A DNA stretch of 50,997 bases from assembly GCA_017539645.1 (NCBI GenBank), contig JAFYCM010000022.1:1-50997 (forward strand), given 5' to 3'. A program made the translations under genes and the position numbers. This document shows positions 29,468 through 37,411 of the stretch, piece after piece. The stretch is from Bacteroidales bacterium (GTDB lineage Bacteria > Bacteroidota > Bacteroidia > Bacteroidales > Marinilabiliaceae). Positions within the stretch are counted from its first letter, which is position 1; every line of letters begins with the position of its first letter. The notes beneath the pieces are model-generated. The model saw only the letters and a program-made list of their open reading frames with translations, did no database searches and had not been told where the DNA came from.

Positions 29468-31654
29468 ATGAAAGCAATTGTAATTACTACATACATAGCC
29501 ATAGTAGCGGTGCTCGCTGCGGCAACGATAATAGAAAAGATCTACGGCTTTACCACCATCTACGGTTCGTGGTGGTTCTGCTTGCTGTGGGGTGTGCTTG
29601 CAGTGTCGGGCTTGGCGTATATGCTGCGTCGGCGGTTGCAGAAGCGCCCAGTTGCGTTCTGCTTGCATGTTGCGCTGATGTTTATATTGTTAGGCGCGCT
29701 CATTACTCACCTCTTTGCCGAACAAGGCACTATGCATCTGCGCATCGATGAGGTTAGTAGCGCATTCCTTGTGGATGGCACTACAATAAAGAATACCCCG
29801 TTCGGCGTTGAACTTGTTGGTTTCCGCGTAGATACATACCCTGGCACTATGTCGCCTATGGATTACGTGAGCATAGTTCGTTTCGATGGCGGCGAAGAGG
29901 CCTCTATCTCTATGAACAATATCGCCCAACACGCCGGCTACCGCTTCTATCAGTCGGGCTTCGACCCCGACCGCCAAGGCACCTACCTCTCTGTGTCGTA
30001 CGACCCGTGGGGCATAGCTATCACCTACATTGGCTACGGGCTGCTCTTCTTCTCGTTCTTCTTGATGCTCATTCTGCCAAACGAGGGCTTCCGCCGTCAG
30101 ATTGCTAAAATGGGCAAGGCTGCTGCCGTTTTTATTCTATTTATAACTATGCCCAATGCGGCTTCGGCTGCCGAAACAACGCCCAAAGCTCTGCCTCGCG
30201 ACGTAGCCACGGAGTTCTGCAATATTTATGTCTATTACAATGGCCGCATCTGTCCGCTGCAGACCGTGGCGCGCACATTCACTACTAAGATTTACGGCAA
30301 ACCGTCGTACAAAGGTCTCACAGCCGAGCAGGTATACACATGTTGGATTTTCTTCCCCACCGACTGGGTTGGCGAACCACTTGTAAAGCTCAAGGGCAAA
30401 GCAAAGTCGGCTCTTGGCGTAGATAGTAAATATGTGTCGTACACCGATTTCTTCGAGCATGGTAAGTACAAACTCGATGCGCCGCTCAACGATATTTATG
30501 CTGGAAAAGATGTAGATGGTTCGTCGGATATATTGGCAGCCAACGAGAAGGCAAATCTCTTGCGAATGCTCTTCGAAGGCGAGTTGACCAAGATTTATCC
30601 CATCCGCGACAGTAGTGGTTTGGTCTCTTGGTATCATCAGAATAGCCAAATGCCCATAAATATTGGCTCTGATAAATATGAATTTGTGCGCAAGGTGCAA
30701 GACCACCTCGCCGAACTCGCTTTCCAAAAAGATTACGACGAGATTATCTATACCATTGGCAAAATACGTAAGTATCAGCAGCGAGAGGCCGCAGAATTTC
30801 TCCCCACCGAAGCACGTTTCCGCGCCGAGGTTGTCTATAACAACATGAGTTCCACGCGTCCGCTTGCCATGGCGCTTGCTACGCTTGGCTTTGTGGCGTT
30901 TTTCTACTACATAATCCGCTGGACCAACGAGCGCCGTCCGCACCGCGCAGTGAGCATCTCGTTCAACGTAATTATGGCGCTTGTGGTAGCATATCAGATA
31001 GTGATTTTTGCGCTACGTTGGTTTGTCAGTGGCCACATACCTATGACGAATGGCTACGAGACGATGCAGTTTATGAGCCTCTGCGTAGTTGTAATTACTA
31101 TAGTTATGCAGCGCCGCTTTGTACTGATAGTTCCGTTTGGCTTGCTCCTGGCCGGCTTGACGATGATGGTGTCGATGTTTGGTGAGTCAAATCCGCAGAT
31201 TACCAACTTGATGCCCGTGCTTGCGTCGCCGCTGCTGAGCGTTCATGTATGTACTATAATGATAGCCTACTCGCTTGTGGCATTCACCATGTTCAACGGT
31301 GTTACGGCGATTGTCGTAAATGCCACCGCGCGCAATGCCAAGGCGAAAGTTGAAGCGCTTGCCGACATCAGCCGCTTGCTGCTCTATCCGGCGCTATTCT
31401 TCCTGACGGTGGGCATCTTCGTTGGCGCCATTTGGGCAAACCAATCGTGGGGACGCTACTGGGGCTGGGACCCCAAAGAGGTGTGGGCGCTCATAACTAT
31501 GCTTATCTACGCCGTACCTATGCATAGCAAGTCGTTGCCAGCCTTCCGCCGCCCTATGACGTTGCATATCTACCTCGCCGCTGCCTTCCTTGCCGTACTT
31601 ATGACATATTTCGGCGTAAACTTTTTGCTCGGCGGCATGCATAGCTATGCTTAG
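29468..31654 (+). CDS. ccsBA: Fused cytochrome c biogenesis protein CcsBA (ResB-CcsA)
   Basis: 728 residues. The N-terminal part is ResB/CcsB-like: membrane segments IVITTYIAIVAVLAA, FCLLWGVLAVSGLAYML and VALMFILLGALI, a periplasmic domain with GFRVDTYPGTMSPMDYVS, and a fourth segment near residue 180-200. The C-terminal part is CcsA-like: several membrane helices, the tryptophan-rich WWD heme-handling motif W661-GRYWGWDPKEVW, and flanking histidines H593 (LLSVHVC) and H686 (PMHSK). Fused System II synthases of this kind carry heme out and attach it to CxxCH proteins, and are usual in Bacteroidota. Likely clients here are the di-heme oxidoreductase and the PD40 lipoprotein. The 652-base repeat-rich gap upstream means it may have its own promoter; no clear one was found. 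Confidence 0.94.
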   Translation: MKAIVITTYIAIVAVLAAATIIEKIYGFTTIYGSWWFCLLWGVLAVSGLAYMLRRRLQKRPVAFCLHVALMFILLGALITHLFAEQGTMHLRIDEVSSAFLVDGTTIKNTPFGVELVGFRVDTYPGTMSPMDYVSIVRFDGGEEASISMNNIAQHAGYRFYQSGFDPDRQGTYLSVSYDPWGIAITYIGYGLLFFSFFLMLILPNEGFRRQIAKMGKAAAVFILFITMPNAASAAETTPKALPRDVATEFCNIYVYYNGRICPLQTVARTFTTKIYGKPSYKGLTAEQVYTCWIFFPTDWVGEPLVKLKGKAKSALGVDSKYVSYTDFFEHGKYKLDAPLNDIYAGKDVDGSSDILAANEKANLLRMLFEGELTKIYPIRDSSGLVSWYHQNSQMPINIGSDKYEFVRKVQDHLAELAFQKDYDEIIYTIGKIRKYQQREAAEFLPTEARFRAEVVYNNMSSTRPLAMALATLGFVAFFYYIIRWTNERRPHRAVSISFNVIMALVVAYQIVIFALRWFVSGHIPMTNGYETMQFMSLCVVVITIVMQRRFVLIVPFGLLLAGLTMMVSMFGESNPQITNLMPVLASPLLSVHVCTIMIAYSLVAFTMFNGVTAIVVNATARNAKAKVEALADISRLLLYPALFFLTVGIFVGAIWANQSWGRYWGWDPKEVWALITMLIYAVPMHSKSLPAFRRPMTLHIYLAAAFLAVLMTYFGVNFLLGGMHSYA

Positions 31655-31660
31655 CCGAGG

Positions 31661-34444
31661 TTACTCCTTGCGCTTGTAATCCGAAATGTTCTTCACGCCT
31701 CTTATTTCGCGCTCGTTGGCTTGGGCGCGGAATATGCGCAAGGCGTCGTTCCACGTCATAGATACAGATTGTGAGTGAGCCGTTTTGCTATCGGCGTAGC
31801 GCATGATGGCGCGTATATATTGGCGACCTTCTGGAGTAGTGCTTATGGCTTTTAGGTCGGTTGTGCTGACGAGCAAGCGACCTTTGCCAATGTTCATGTC
31901 GAAGAGAATGCCGAGTTTGTGGTTGCGCTCAATATTGTCTATAGCCCACACGATGGGCGAAATCTGCCGAGCACTATCGAGAATCATCGGGCGACTGTTC
32001 TTAGCTATTATCCACCATTGCCAATCGGCGTGGTTGTCGGTGGGGAAATTGTTGAAGAACGTGCGTTTGCTCTGCGACGGCATCAACCCCAGGGTGCCCG
32101 GCGACACCGGACGGTGGTTGTTCTCGCTTATAGTCTTGAACATGGCGTAGTTCCAATAGTCGGGCGTAAACATGCCACCAACGCTTATAGCCTCAATGTC
32201 GCTATGCTTGGGCGTAAATATGACGCATTCGCCACTGTCGAGTTGTGCTTTGACTTTAGCGTCGAGGTGTGCAACGGTGACGGGCATCGTAAAATCTTCG
32301 TTTTCGTATACCCAGAAATGGTAATAGTTGCTTGCAGCGTAGCCATCTACTTTTAGAGTGAGCGTTAGTTTGGCTGGCGCATCTACATAGTTTGTAGGTA
32401 TAGATATGTGCCCAACTTCGCCCACGCAGCCCTGATTCATGCCAGTAATTATTCTGCCACTTGCCACATTGTAGCCATGCTCGTCGGTAACCTCCCAGAG
32501 GAGCGGTGCGTTGGTGATGTCGTCCTCGGTATAGTTACTCAGAAGTAAGTCGATGTTTATCTGCTCGTTCTGTTCGTAGGTCAAGCGTTCTGCCTTGGCA
32601 AGTGGCACAATGGGCGCGCAGAATGGTAGCTTTTGGTCGTAGTAATGCTCAAAAAACCTCTTGGGCAGCATCTGTGCATCGTAAAAGCCGACCAGCGCCG
32701 AACCTTGTCCCGGATAGTCTTTTATGTCGAGCATCTGAAAACCGCCAAACTCAGGCGTACTTATGCATAACTCAATATCGGCTTTGTAGCATTCGTATGC
32801 CAAGCAACCGCTGGCGTAGTGAAACGGAAGTTCCATATCGGCAAGTCCCGCATCCACAAGGCGCTGATGGAAAATATCGAGGTTGTTGGGCGCAAGCACG
32901 CAGTTGTCGTAGGCGTGTTCGTCGTACGTAGGATATATCTGAAACTGACCGCTCTCATGGCTAATGACGGGTACAGAGCAACGGCTTATAGCGTCGCTGT
33001 AATCACGAGTGAGAGTAGGGTATAGGGCGTTGAGAATGCCGCCTTCGTTGGCATCGGCAAACGAAAACGATGAGCGCACGTGGGTGTTGTATCCATCCTT
33101 CTCCTCAGCGCCAACGCGGCACGTCACAAAGAAATCTTCGCCATCGGCCTGACCAGCCCAACCGAGGTTGTTGTTCGAGCCGTATGCATAAATATGGCGG
33201 TTGTCCATCTTGCGGAAGCCATCGCACCACTCGCGCAGTAGGCTGATGTCGCCACTGAGTTCGTTGCCGCAAGCCATCATCACAAACGACGGGTGGTTGC
33301 CATACGTATGTAGAATCTCGGCAGCATCGTGCAAAAGAAATTCGTTGAGCACCGTTTTGTCGCGGCTAATCTGACCCCAATAAGGCAATTCGGGCTGTAG
33401 GTATATGCCAAGTTCGTCGGCTGCGCAGAAGGCAGCTTCGGGCGGCGTGTAGGAGTGAAAACGGAAGTGGTTGATGCCAATAGACTTCGCCTTGCGGAAA
33501 AGTGCTCGCCATTCCTCTACGTCGGTCGGAGGAACGGCAGTGCGCGGGAATACGCAAGCATCGTGGGTGCCACGCAAGAAGGTCTTCTTGTTGTTTATGA
33601 CGAATTGGTGCCCCTCGGTGGAGAAGTGCCTCATGCCAAAACGAACGTCGCGGCTATCTATGCCGTCGGCACTCTTGAGCGCGAGGTTGAGCGTATATAG
33701 GTTGGGGTGAAACTCGCTCCAGAGTTTTGCGTTGGGCATCTTCATGGTTATGCTCAGCGTGTCGCCACACTCAATGTTGGCACTAATGGAGTTGGAGATG
33801 CTCGTACCATCTATGCGGCCAACGAGTTTCACCTTGCCAGCTTTTGAAATAGTTACGCGTGCGGTAATTTCTTGGTTGTTTATATCGGTATAAACTTGAT
33901 AGTCTGTCATGTGTGTATTAGGTCGGCAGCGCATCTCTATACGTCCGATGATGCCGTTCCAATTGGTTTGCGTTGCGCTTCCGTATGCATGCGATCCTTT
34001 TATTTCGTCAATGATGGCATCGCCATTATCTACAATAATTTCTACGTTGTGCTTGCCTACGCCTATGTTTCTAATATCGTAAATATGAGGCGTTTGCATA
34101 TTTGTGCACTTGCCTATTGTGTCGCCATCTATTATGAGCGTGGTGGGTTTGGTGCGTTCGAGGAAAAGTTCGATGTGCTTACCGCTCCACTGCTGCGGAA
34201 TATCTATGCTGCGGCTATAGCCCAAAGCCCCTTCGAAGATGTAGCGCTGTGAGAGCCCCGTAGTTACGCTGAGGTCGGTGTTCTTTCTGCCTACGCCAGA
34301 GAGGTCGGTAGTGCCAGGCAGATGTACAATGCCAAGTTGCGTTTGCCAATTGCCGCTGAGGTCGATAGTGTTTGTGTCCTGCGTGTCGCACGATGACACC
34401 GCCATTGCACCGATAATAAATGCAGATATGAGTAAGTGCTTCAT
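31661..34444 (-). CDS. Glycoside hydrolase family 2 lipoprotein
   Basis: 927 residues with a lipoprotein leader (FIIGAMAVSSC, C19). The family order is visible: an N-terminal sugar-binding sandwich, an Ig-like sandwich (RITISKAG-type strands), then the catalytic barrel with FLRGTHDACVFPRTA, NHFRFHSYTPPEAAF and QPELPYWGQ. The acid/base Glu is E395 in ACGNELSG and the nucleophile is probably E497 in VISHESGQ. The C-terminal about 300 residues are further beta modules. GH2 covers beta-galactosidases, glucuronidases and mannosidases; the motifs in view do not decide between them. It is convergent with ccsBA, with only 6 bases between the stop codons, and divergent from gpmI. No Sus genes or sugar regulator sit beside it. 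Confidence 0.9.
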   Translation of the reverse strand: MKHLLISAFIIGAMAVSSCDTQDTNTIDLSGNWQTQLGIVHLPGTTDLSGVGRKNTDLSVTTGLSQRYIFEGALGYSRSIDIPQQWSGKHIELFLERTKPTTLIIDGDTIGKCTNMQTPHIYDIRNIGVGKHNVEIIVDNGDAIIDEIKGSHAYGSATQTNWNGIIGRIEMRCRPNTHMTDYQVYTDINNQEITARVTISKAGKVKLVGRIDGTSISNSISANIECGDTLSITMKMPNAKLWSEFHPNLYTLNLALKSADGIDSRDVRFGMRHFSTEGHQFVINNKKTFLRGTHDACVFPRTAVPPTDVEEWRALFRKAKSIGINHFRFHSYTPPEAAFCAADELGIYLQPELPYWGQISRDKTVLNEFLLHDAAEILHTYGNHPSFVMMACGNELSGDISLLREWCDGFRKMDNRHIYAYGSNNNLGWAGQADGEDFFVTCRVGAEEKDGYNTHVRSSFSFADANEGGILNALYPTLTRDYSDAISRCSVPVISHESGQFQIYPTYDEHAYDNCVLAPNNLDIFHQRLVDAGLADMELPFHYASGCLAYECYKADIELCISTPEFGGFQMLDIKDYPGQGSALVGFYDAQMLPKRFFEHYYDQKLPFCAPIVPLAKAERLTYEQNEQINIDLLLSNYTEDDITNAPLLWEVTDEHGYNVASGRIITGMNQGCVGEVGHISIPTNYVDAPAKLTLTLKVDGYAASNYYHFWVYENEDFTMPVTVAHLDAKVKAQLDSGECVIFTPKHSDIEAISVGGMFTPDYWNYAMFKTISENNHRPVSPGTLGLMPSQSKRTFFNNFPTDNHADWQWWIIAKNSRPMILDSARQISPIVWAIDNIERNHKLGILFDMNIGKGRLLVSTTDLKAISTTPEGRQYIRAIMRYADSKTAHSQSVSMTWNDALRIFRAQANEREIRGVKNISDYKRKE

Positions 34445-34634
34445 AGATTGTTTTTCTTGCTAATATATAGAACTTTCTTTTCGCGCCGAGAATATGTAAA
34501 CATCATAAGTATAATTATAGCCACAAAAGAAAAGATTCACCCCAAAAACTTGAAAAATCTGTGTCATTAGCCTTCTCAGTGCGAGCCCTTGAGCGAGATT
34601 TCAATAATTATTATTATCGTGTTGATTTTCTGCG

Positions 34635-34642
34635 TAATTTTG
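34635..34642 (+). promoter_or_regulatory. Probable -7 box (TAATTTTG) for gpmI
   Basis: This is an exact match to TAnnTTTG, 35 bases before the gpmI ATG. The region 19-24 bases upstream reads TTATTAT, a weak -33 box at best. The 233-base gap to the GH2 gene must also hold the opposite-strand promoter, which I could not place. Confidence 0.4.
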
Positions 34643-34677
34643 CGACTCGTTAGAAAAAACAGATAAAAGCAAAACAA

Positions 34678-36195
34678 ATGAGTAAGAAAGCGTTACTTAT
34701 GATCCTCGATGGTTGGGGCTTAGGCGACCATCAAAAAGACGATGTTATTTACTGCACACCCACTCCGTATTGGGATTCGCTTTTGGCTAACTATCCAAAC
34801 AGTCAGCTTCAAGCAAGTGGCGAAAATGTCGGTTTGCCCGACGGTCAGATGGGTAACTCAGAGGTAGGTCACCTCAACATCGGCGCAGGACGTATCGTTT
34901 ATCAAGACTTGGTGAAGATCAACCGCGCATGTGCCGACAACTCGATACTCGAAAATCCGCAAATCAAGAAAGCATATTCATACGCAAAAGAGAACGGCAA
35001 GAACCTCCACTTGATGGGTCTTACATCGAATGGCGGCGTACATAGCTCACTCGTTCACCTCTTCAAACTTTGCGACATTGCTAAAGAATACGGCATCAGC
35101 AATACATATATACACTGCTTCATGGATGGTCGCGACACCGATCCTAAGAGCGGCAAAGGCTTCATTGAGCAGCTCACCGAGCACTGCAAGAAGTCGGCTG
35201 GCACCATAGCAAGCATTGTTGGCCGTTTCTACGCAATGGACCGCGACAAACGTTGGGAGCGCATCAAAGAGGCTTACGACCTCCTCGTAGAGGGCAAAGG
35301 CAAGCAGGCTACCGATATGGTGAAAGCTATGCAAGAGTCGTATGACGAAGGCGTTACCGACGAGTTCATCAAACCTATCAACAACGCAAATGTCGATGGT
35401 ACTATAAAAGAGGGCGACGTAGTAATCTTCTTCAACTACCGCAACGACCGCGCTAAGGAGCTCACCATAGTACTTACGCAGGAAGACAAACCTGAGAATG
35501 GTATGAAGACTATTCCTGGCTTGCAATATTTCTGCATGACTCCATACGATGCTTCATTCAAGGGCGTAAATATCCTCTTCGACAAAGAGAATGTATCTAA
35601 CACGCTTGCCGAATACCTCTCTAACAAAGGCCTCAAGCAACTTCATACCGCAGAGACTGAGAAATTTGCTCACGTGACGTTCTTCCTCAACGGTGGTCGC
35701 GAGGCTGAGTTCCCAGGCGAAGAGCGCGTACTTGTTCCATCGCCAAAGGTTGCTACCTACGACCTCAAGCCAGAGATGTCGGCTTACGAGGTAAAAGACA
35801 AATTGGTTGATGCCATCAAGACTCAGAAGTTCGACTTTATCGTTGTAAACTTCGCTAATGGCGATATGGTGGGTCACACTGGCGTTTATGAGGCTATCGA
35901 GAAGGCTGTAGTAGCTATCGATGCTTGCGTGAAAGATGTTGTAGAAGCTGCCAAAGCTGCCGACTACGAGACTATCATCATTGCCGACCACGGTAATGCC
36001 GATCACGCTCTCAACGAAGACGGCACGCCTAACACCGCTCACTCACTCAACCCAGTGCCATTCGTATACGTAACTAACGACAAGAATGCAAAAGTTGAGA
36101 ATGGCGTCCTTGCCGACGTAGCTCCATCGGTGCTGACTATCATGGGTCTTCCTCAGCCAGCCGAGATGACCGGTAAGAGCCTTATCAAGAAATAG
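34678..36195 (+). CDS. gpmI: 2,3-bisphosphoglycerate-independent phosphoglycerate mutase
   Basis: 505 residues, the usual length for this enzyme, which interconverts 3- and 2-phosphoglycerate in glycolysis and gluconeogenesis using two manganese ions. Visible motifs are the metal-site [10 protein letters not shown] (D11), the phosphoserine nucleophile S61 in [41 protein letters not shown], and the second metal cluster [10 protein letters not shown]. The ATG is preceded by an A-rich leader (AAAGCAAAACAA) as is common in Bacteroidota. It is transcribed alone, between a TAATTTTG promoter box and a strong terminator. No abnormal residues were noticed. It is cytoplasmic and housekeeping. Confidence 0.97.
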   Translation: MSKKALLMILDGWGLGDHQKDDVIYCTPTPYWDSLLANYPNSQLQASGENVGLPDGQMGNSEVGHLNIGAGRIVYQDLVKINRACADNSILENPQIKKAYSYAKENGKNLHLMGLTSNGGVHSSLVHLFKLCDIAKEYGISNTYIHCFMDGRDTDPKSGKGFIEQLTEHCKKSAGTIASIVGRFYAMDRDKRWERIKEAYDLLVEGKGKQATDMVKAMQESYDEGVTDEFIKPINNANVDGTIKEGDVVIFFNYRNDRAKELTIVLTQEDKPENGMKTIPGLQYFCMTPYDASFKGVNILFDKENVSNTLAEYLSNKGLKQLHTAETEKFAHVTFFLNGGREAEFPGEERVLVPSPKVATYDLKPEMSAYEVKDKLVDAIKTQKFDFIVVNFANGDMVGHTGVYEAIEKAVVAIDACVKDVVEAAKAADYETIIIADHGNADHALNEDGTPNTAHSLNPVPFVYVTNDKNAKVENGVLADVAPSVLTIMGLPQPAEMTGKSLIKK

Positions 36196-36230
36196 ACATC
36201 CCTTCAATTAAACATATAATTGAGTCAAAC

Positions 36231-36265
36231 GAGACGTAGCCGCGATGGTTGCGTCTCTTTTTTTG
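36231..36265 (+). terminator. Rho-independent terminator after gpmI
   Basis: GAGACGTAGCC (36231-36241) pairs with GGTTGCGTCTC (36247-36257) over 11 bp with two G-U pairs and a 5-base loop, followed by seven Ts. Confidence 0.88.
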
Positions 36266-36278
36266 TTTTTGGGTGGGG

Positions 36279-36313
36279 GCTGACGAGCGCGGTTGGCACG
36301 GGACGAGGGATTG
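36279..36313. repeat. Diverged direct repeat, left copy beside the ATPase pseudogene
   Basis: It starts GCTGACGAGCGCGGTTGGCA. The 35-base unit matches 37059-37093 at 29 positions, with mostly C/T and A/G changes. A shorter related word (GCTGACGAGTACGTCAG) lies at about 36412. The two long copies bracket the pseudogene. Confidence 0.6.
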
Positions 36314-36602
36314 TTTGATGCTTGGACTGTGATTGTGAACATACGACATTTTGGGAGGCGTGGGGGCGTGGACAGACATAAAATGCCTGAATAAAGGACG
36401 GGGCGGTGGTGTGCTGACGAGTACGTCAGACATGGGAACGGGCGGATAATTGGTTTTTGGGCAGGCGTTTACACACTTGCCTATATTCTTTCGCTCCTAC
36501 AGAGCTATAACTGCCAAAAGCCCATAGGGCTGGTAGGGTATAGCCATGTGAGTGAATCCGTGGCGTATTAGTGTGTTGCAAATCTGCTTGAATAAGAGGA
36601 GT
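36314..36602. other. Gene-free stretch with small hairpins
   Basis: There is no supportable gene on either strand. It holds G-rich simple sequence (GGCGTGGGGGCGTGG near 36357), a 5-bp hairpin AGCCC-ATA-GGGCT (36519-36531), and AT-balanced sequence up to the stop of the pseudogene on the opposite strand. It may be decayed mobile or intergenic repeat DNA. Confidence 0.4.
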
Positions 36603-36969
36603 TTAATTATCGTATAGAAGTATCCATCGACGGAAAAACGGATCTTCTATCTCGTATACATCGTTTTTTATTAGAAAACCAGATTGTAAAAGACGTTTTA
36701 TGGCGCTGAATGTTGTGCTAGTCGGTAGGTTGCGGTTTTGCATTGGGTTGCTATGCTTTGATATTTGGAGCATAATGTTGCGGTCGGTTCTATGGACGAT
36801 TTTGTTCGCTTAGAACTTTTTGTACAAGGCTGCTTTTGCCGAAACGTCGAGGACTAATTAGTACGATATGGTTTTCACTATCGAGTTTTTGCTTCAGCAT
36901 TTGACATTCTTCTTTTCTGTCTGTGAAGAATTCGTTTTCTACTATTGTTCCGAATTTGAATGGGTTCAT
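36603..36969 (-). pseudogene. AAA ATPase (ATP-binding protein) remnant with large internal deletion
   Basis: Read on the minus strand from the ATG at 36969, the frame gives MNPFKFGTIVENEFFTDRKE, then LISPRRFGKSSLVQKVL with a recognisable Walker A-like P-loop (PRRFGKSS). It stops at a TAG (36790-36792) after 59 residues. A second frame resumes at about 36780 and reads RNIMLQISKHSNP, NLPTSTTFSAIKRLLQSGFL and DPFFRRWILLYDN before a TAA at 36603-36605. These are the N- and C-terminal ends of the Bacteroidota/archaeal-type AAA ATPases of about 370-390 residues, with a winged-helix-like C-terminus ending in the DPFFRRW motif. About 230-260 codons in the middle, including Walker B, are missing, so the gene is dead. 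The family's function is unclear and many genomes carry multiple copies and wrecks. Confidence 0.85.
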
Positions 36970-37001
36970 AATCTGATACTTGTGTTATGCGATAAAAATC
37001 G

Positions 37002-37019
37002 TTGCGAAATTTTTCGCAA
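37002..37019. repeat. 8-bp perfect hairpin upstream of the ATPase remnant
   Basis: TTGCGAAA-TT-TTTCGCAA lies 33 bases before the pseudogene start on its minus strand. It is probably the leftover operator or leader hairpin of that gene. Confidence 0.5.
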
Positions 37020-37058
37020 TATATGTTTGCGCATCGAAAAATGCAAGAGACTGGATTT

Positions 37059-37093
37059 GCTGACGAGTGCGGCTGGCATGGGACGAAGAATGG
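37059..37093. repeat. Diverged direct repeat, right copy beside the ATPase pseudogene
   Basis: It starts GCTGACGAGTGCGGCTGGCA and is the partner of 36279-36313 (29 of 35 identical), in the same orientation. Confidence 0.6.
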
Positions 37094-37177
37094 GCTGTTG
37101 GCGGATGGAGATGAGGGGGGCTAAGTGATGAAAGAATTAAGTTTTTTTGAGGAAACCCGATGTTTTTTGGTATTTTT

Positions 37178-37211
37178 TTTGATAGAATGTCGCGGATTGT
37201 TAATATTTTAG
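37178..37211 (+). promoter_or_regulatory. Possible promoter of the second giant gene
   Basis: TTTG (37178-37181) is followed by an AT-rich TAATATTTTAG (37201-37211) that offers a one-mismatch -7 box (TATTTTAG). The box spacing (22 bases for that reading, 19 for the poorer TAATATTT) is not ideal. If used, it leaves a leader of about 200 bases before 37412. Between 37212 and 37411 I see no other gene, only short AAGAAAAACG direct repeats. Confidence 0.3.
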
Positions 37212-37411
37212 CATTTCCATTGTTACGCTGCGTTTAGTGGCGTGGTGTGGGGCTAAGAAAAACGAGATAAGAAAAACGTAGTATATCCTGCACGCGGTGT
37301 CTAAGACGCTGTGGGATAGTGATATAATAAGCAATTGTTATGAAGCAAGCTTACACAAATTATGCAGAGCGAACTGCCATTCGGTTTGTTTCGCAAAATT
37401 CAGGTTTAGAT

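Noticed and set aside
36868-37128. Plus-strand 86-codon frame
   Set aside because: It lies opposite the well-recognised N-terminus of the ATPase remnant and has no family features.
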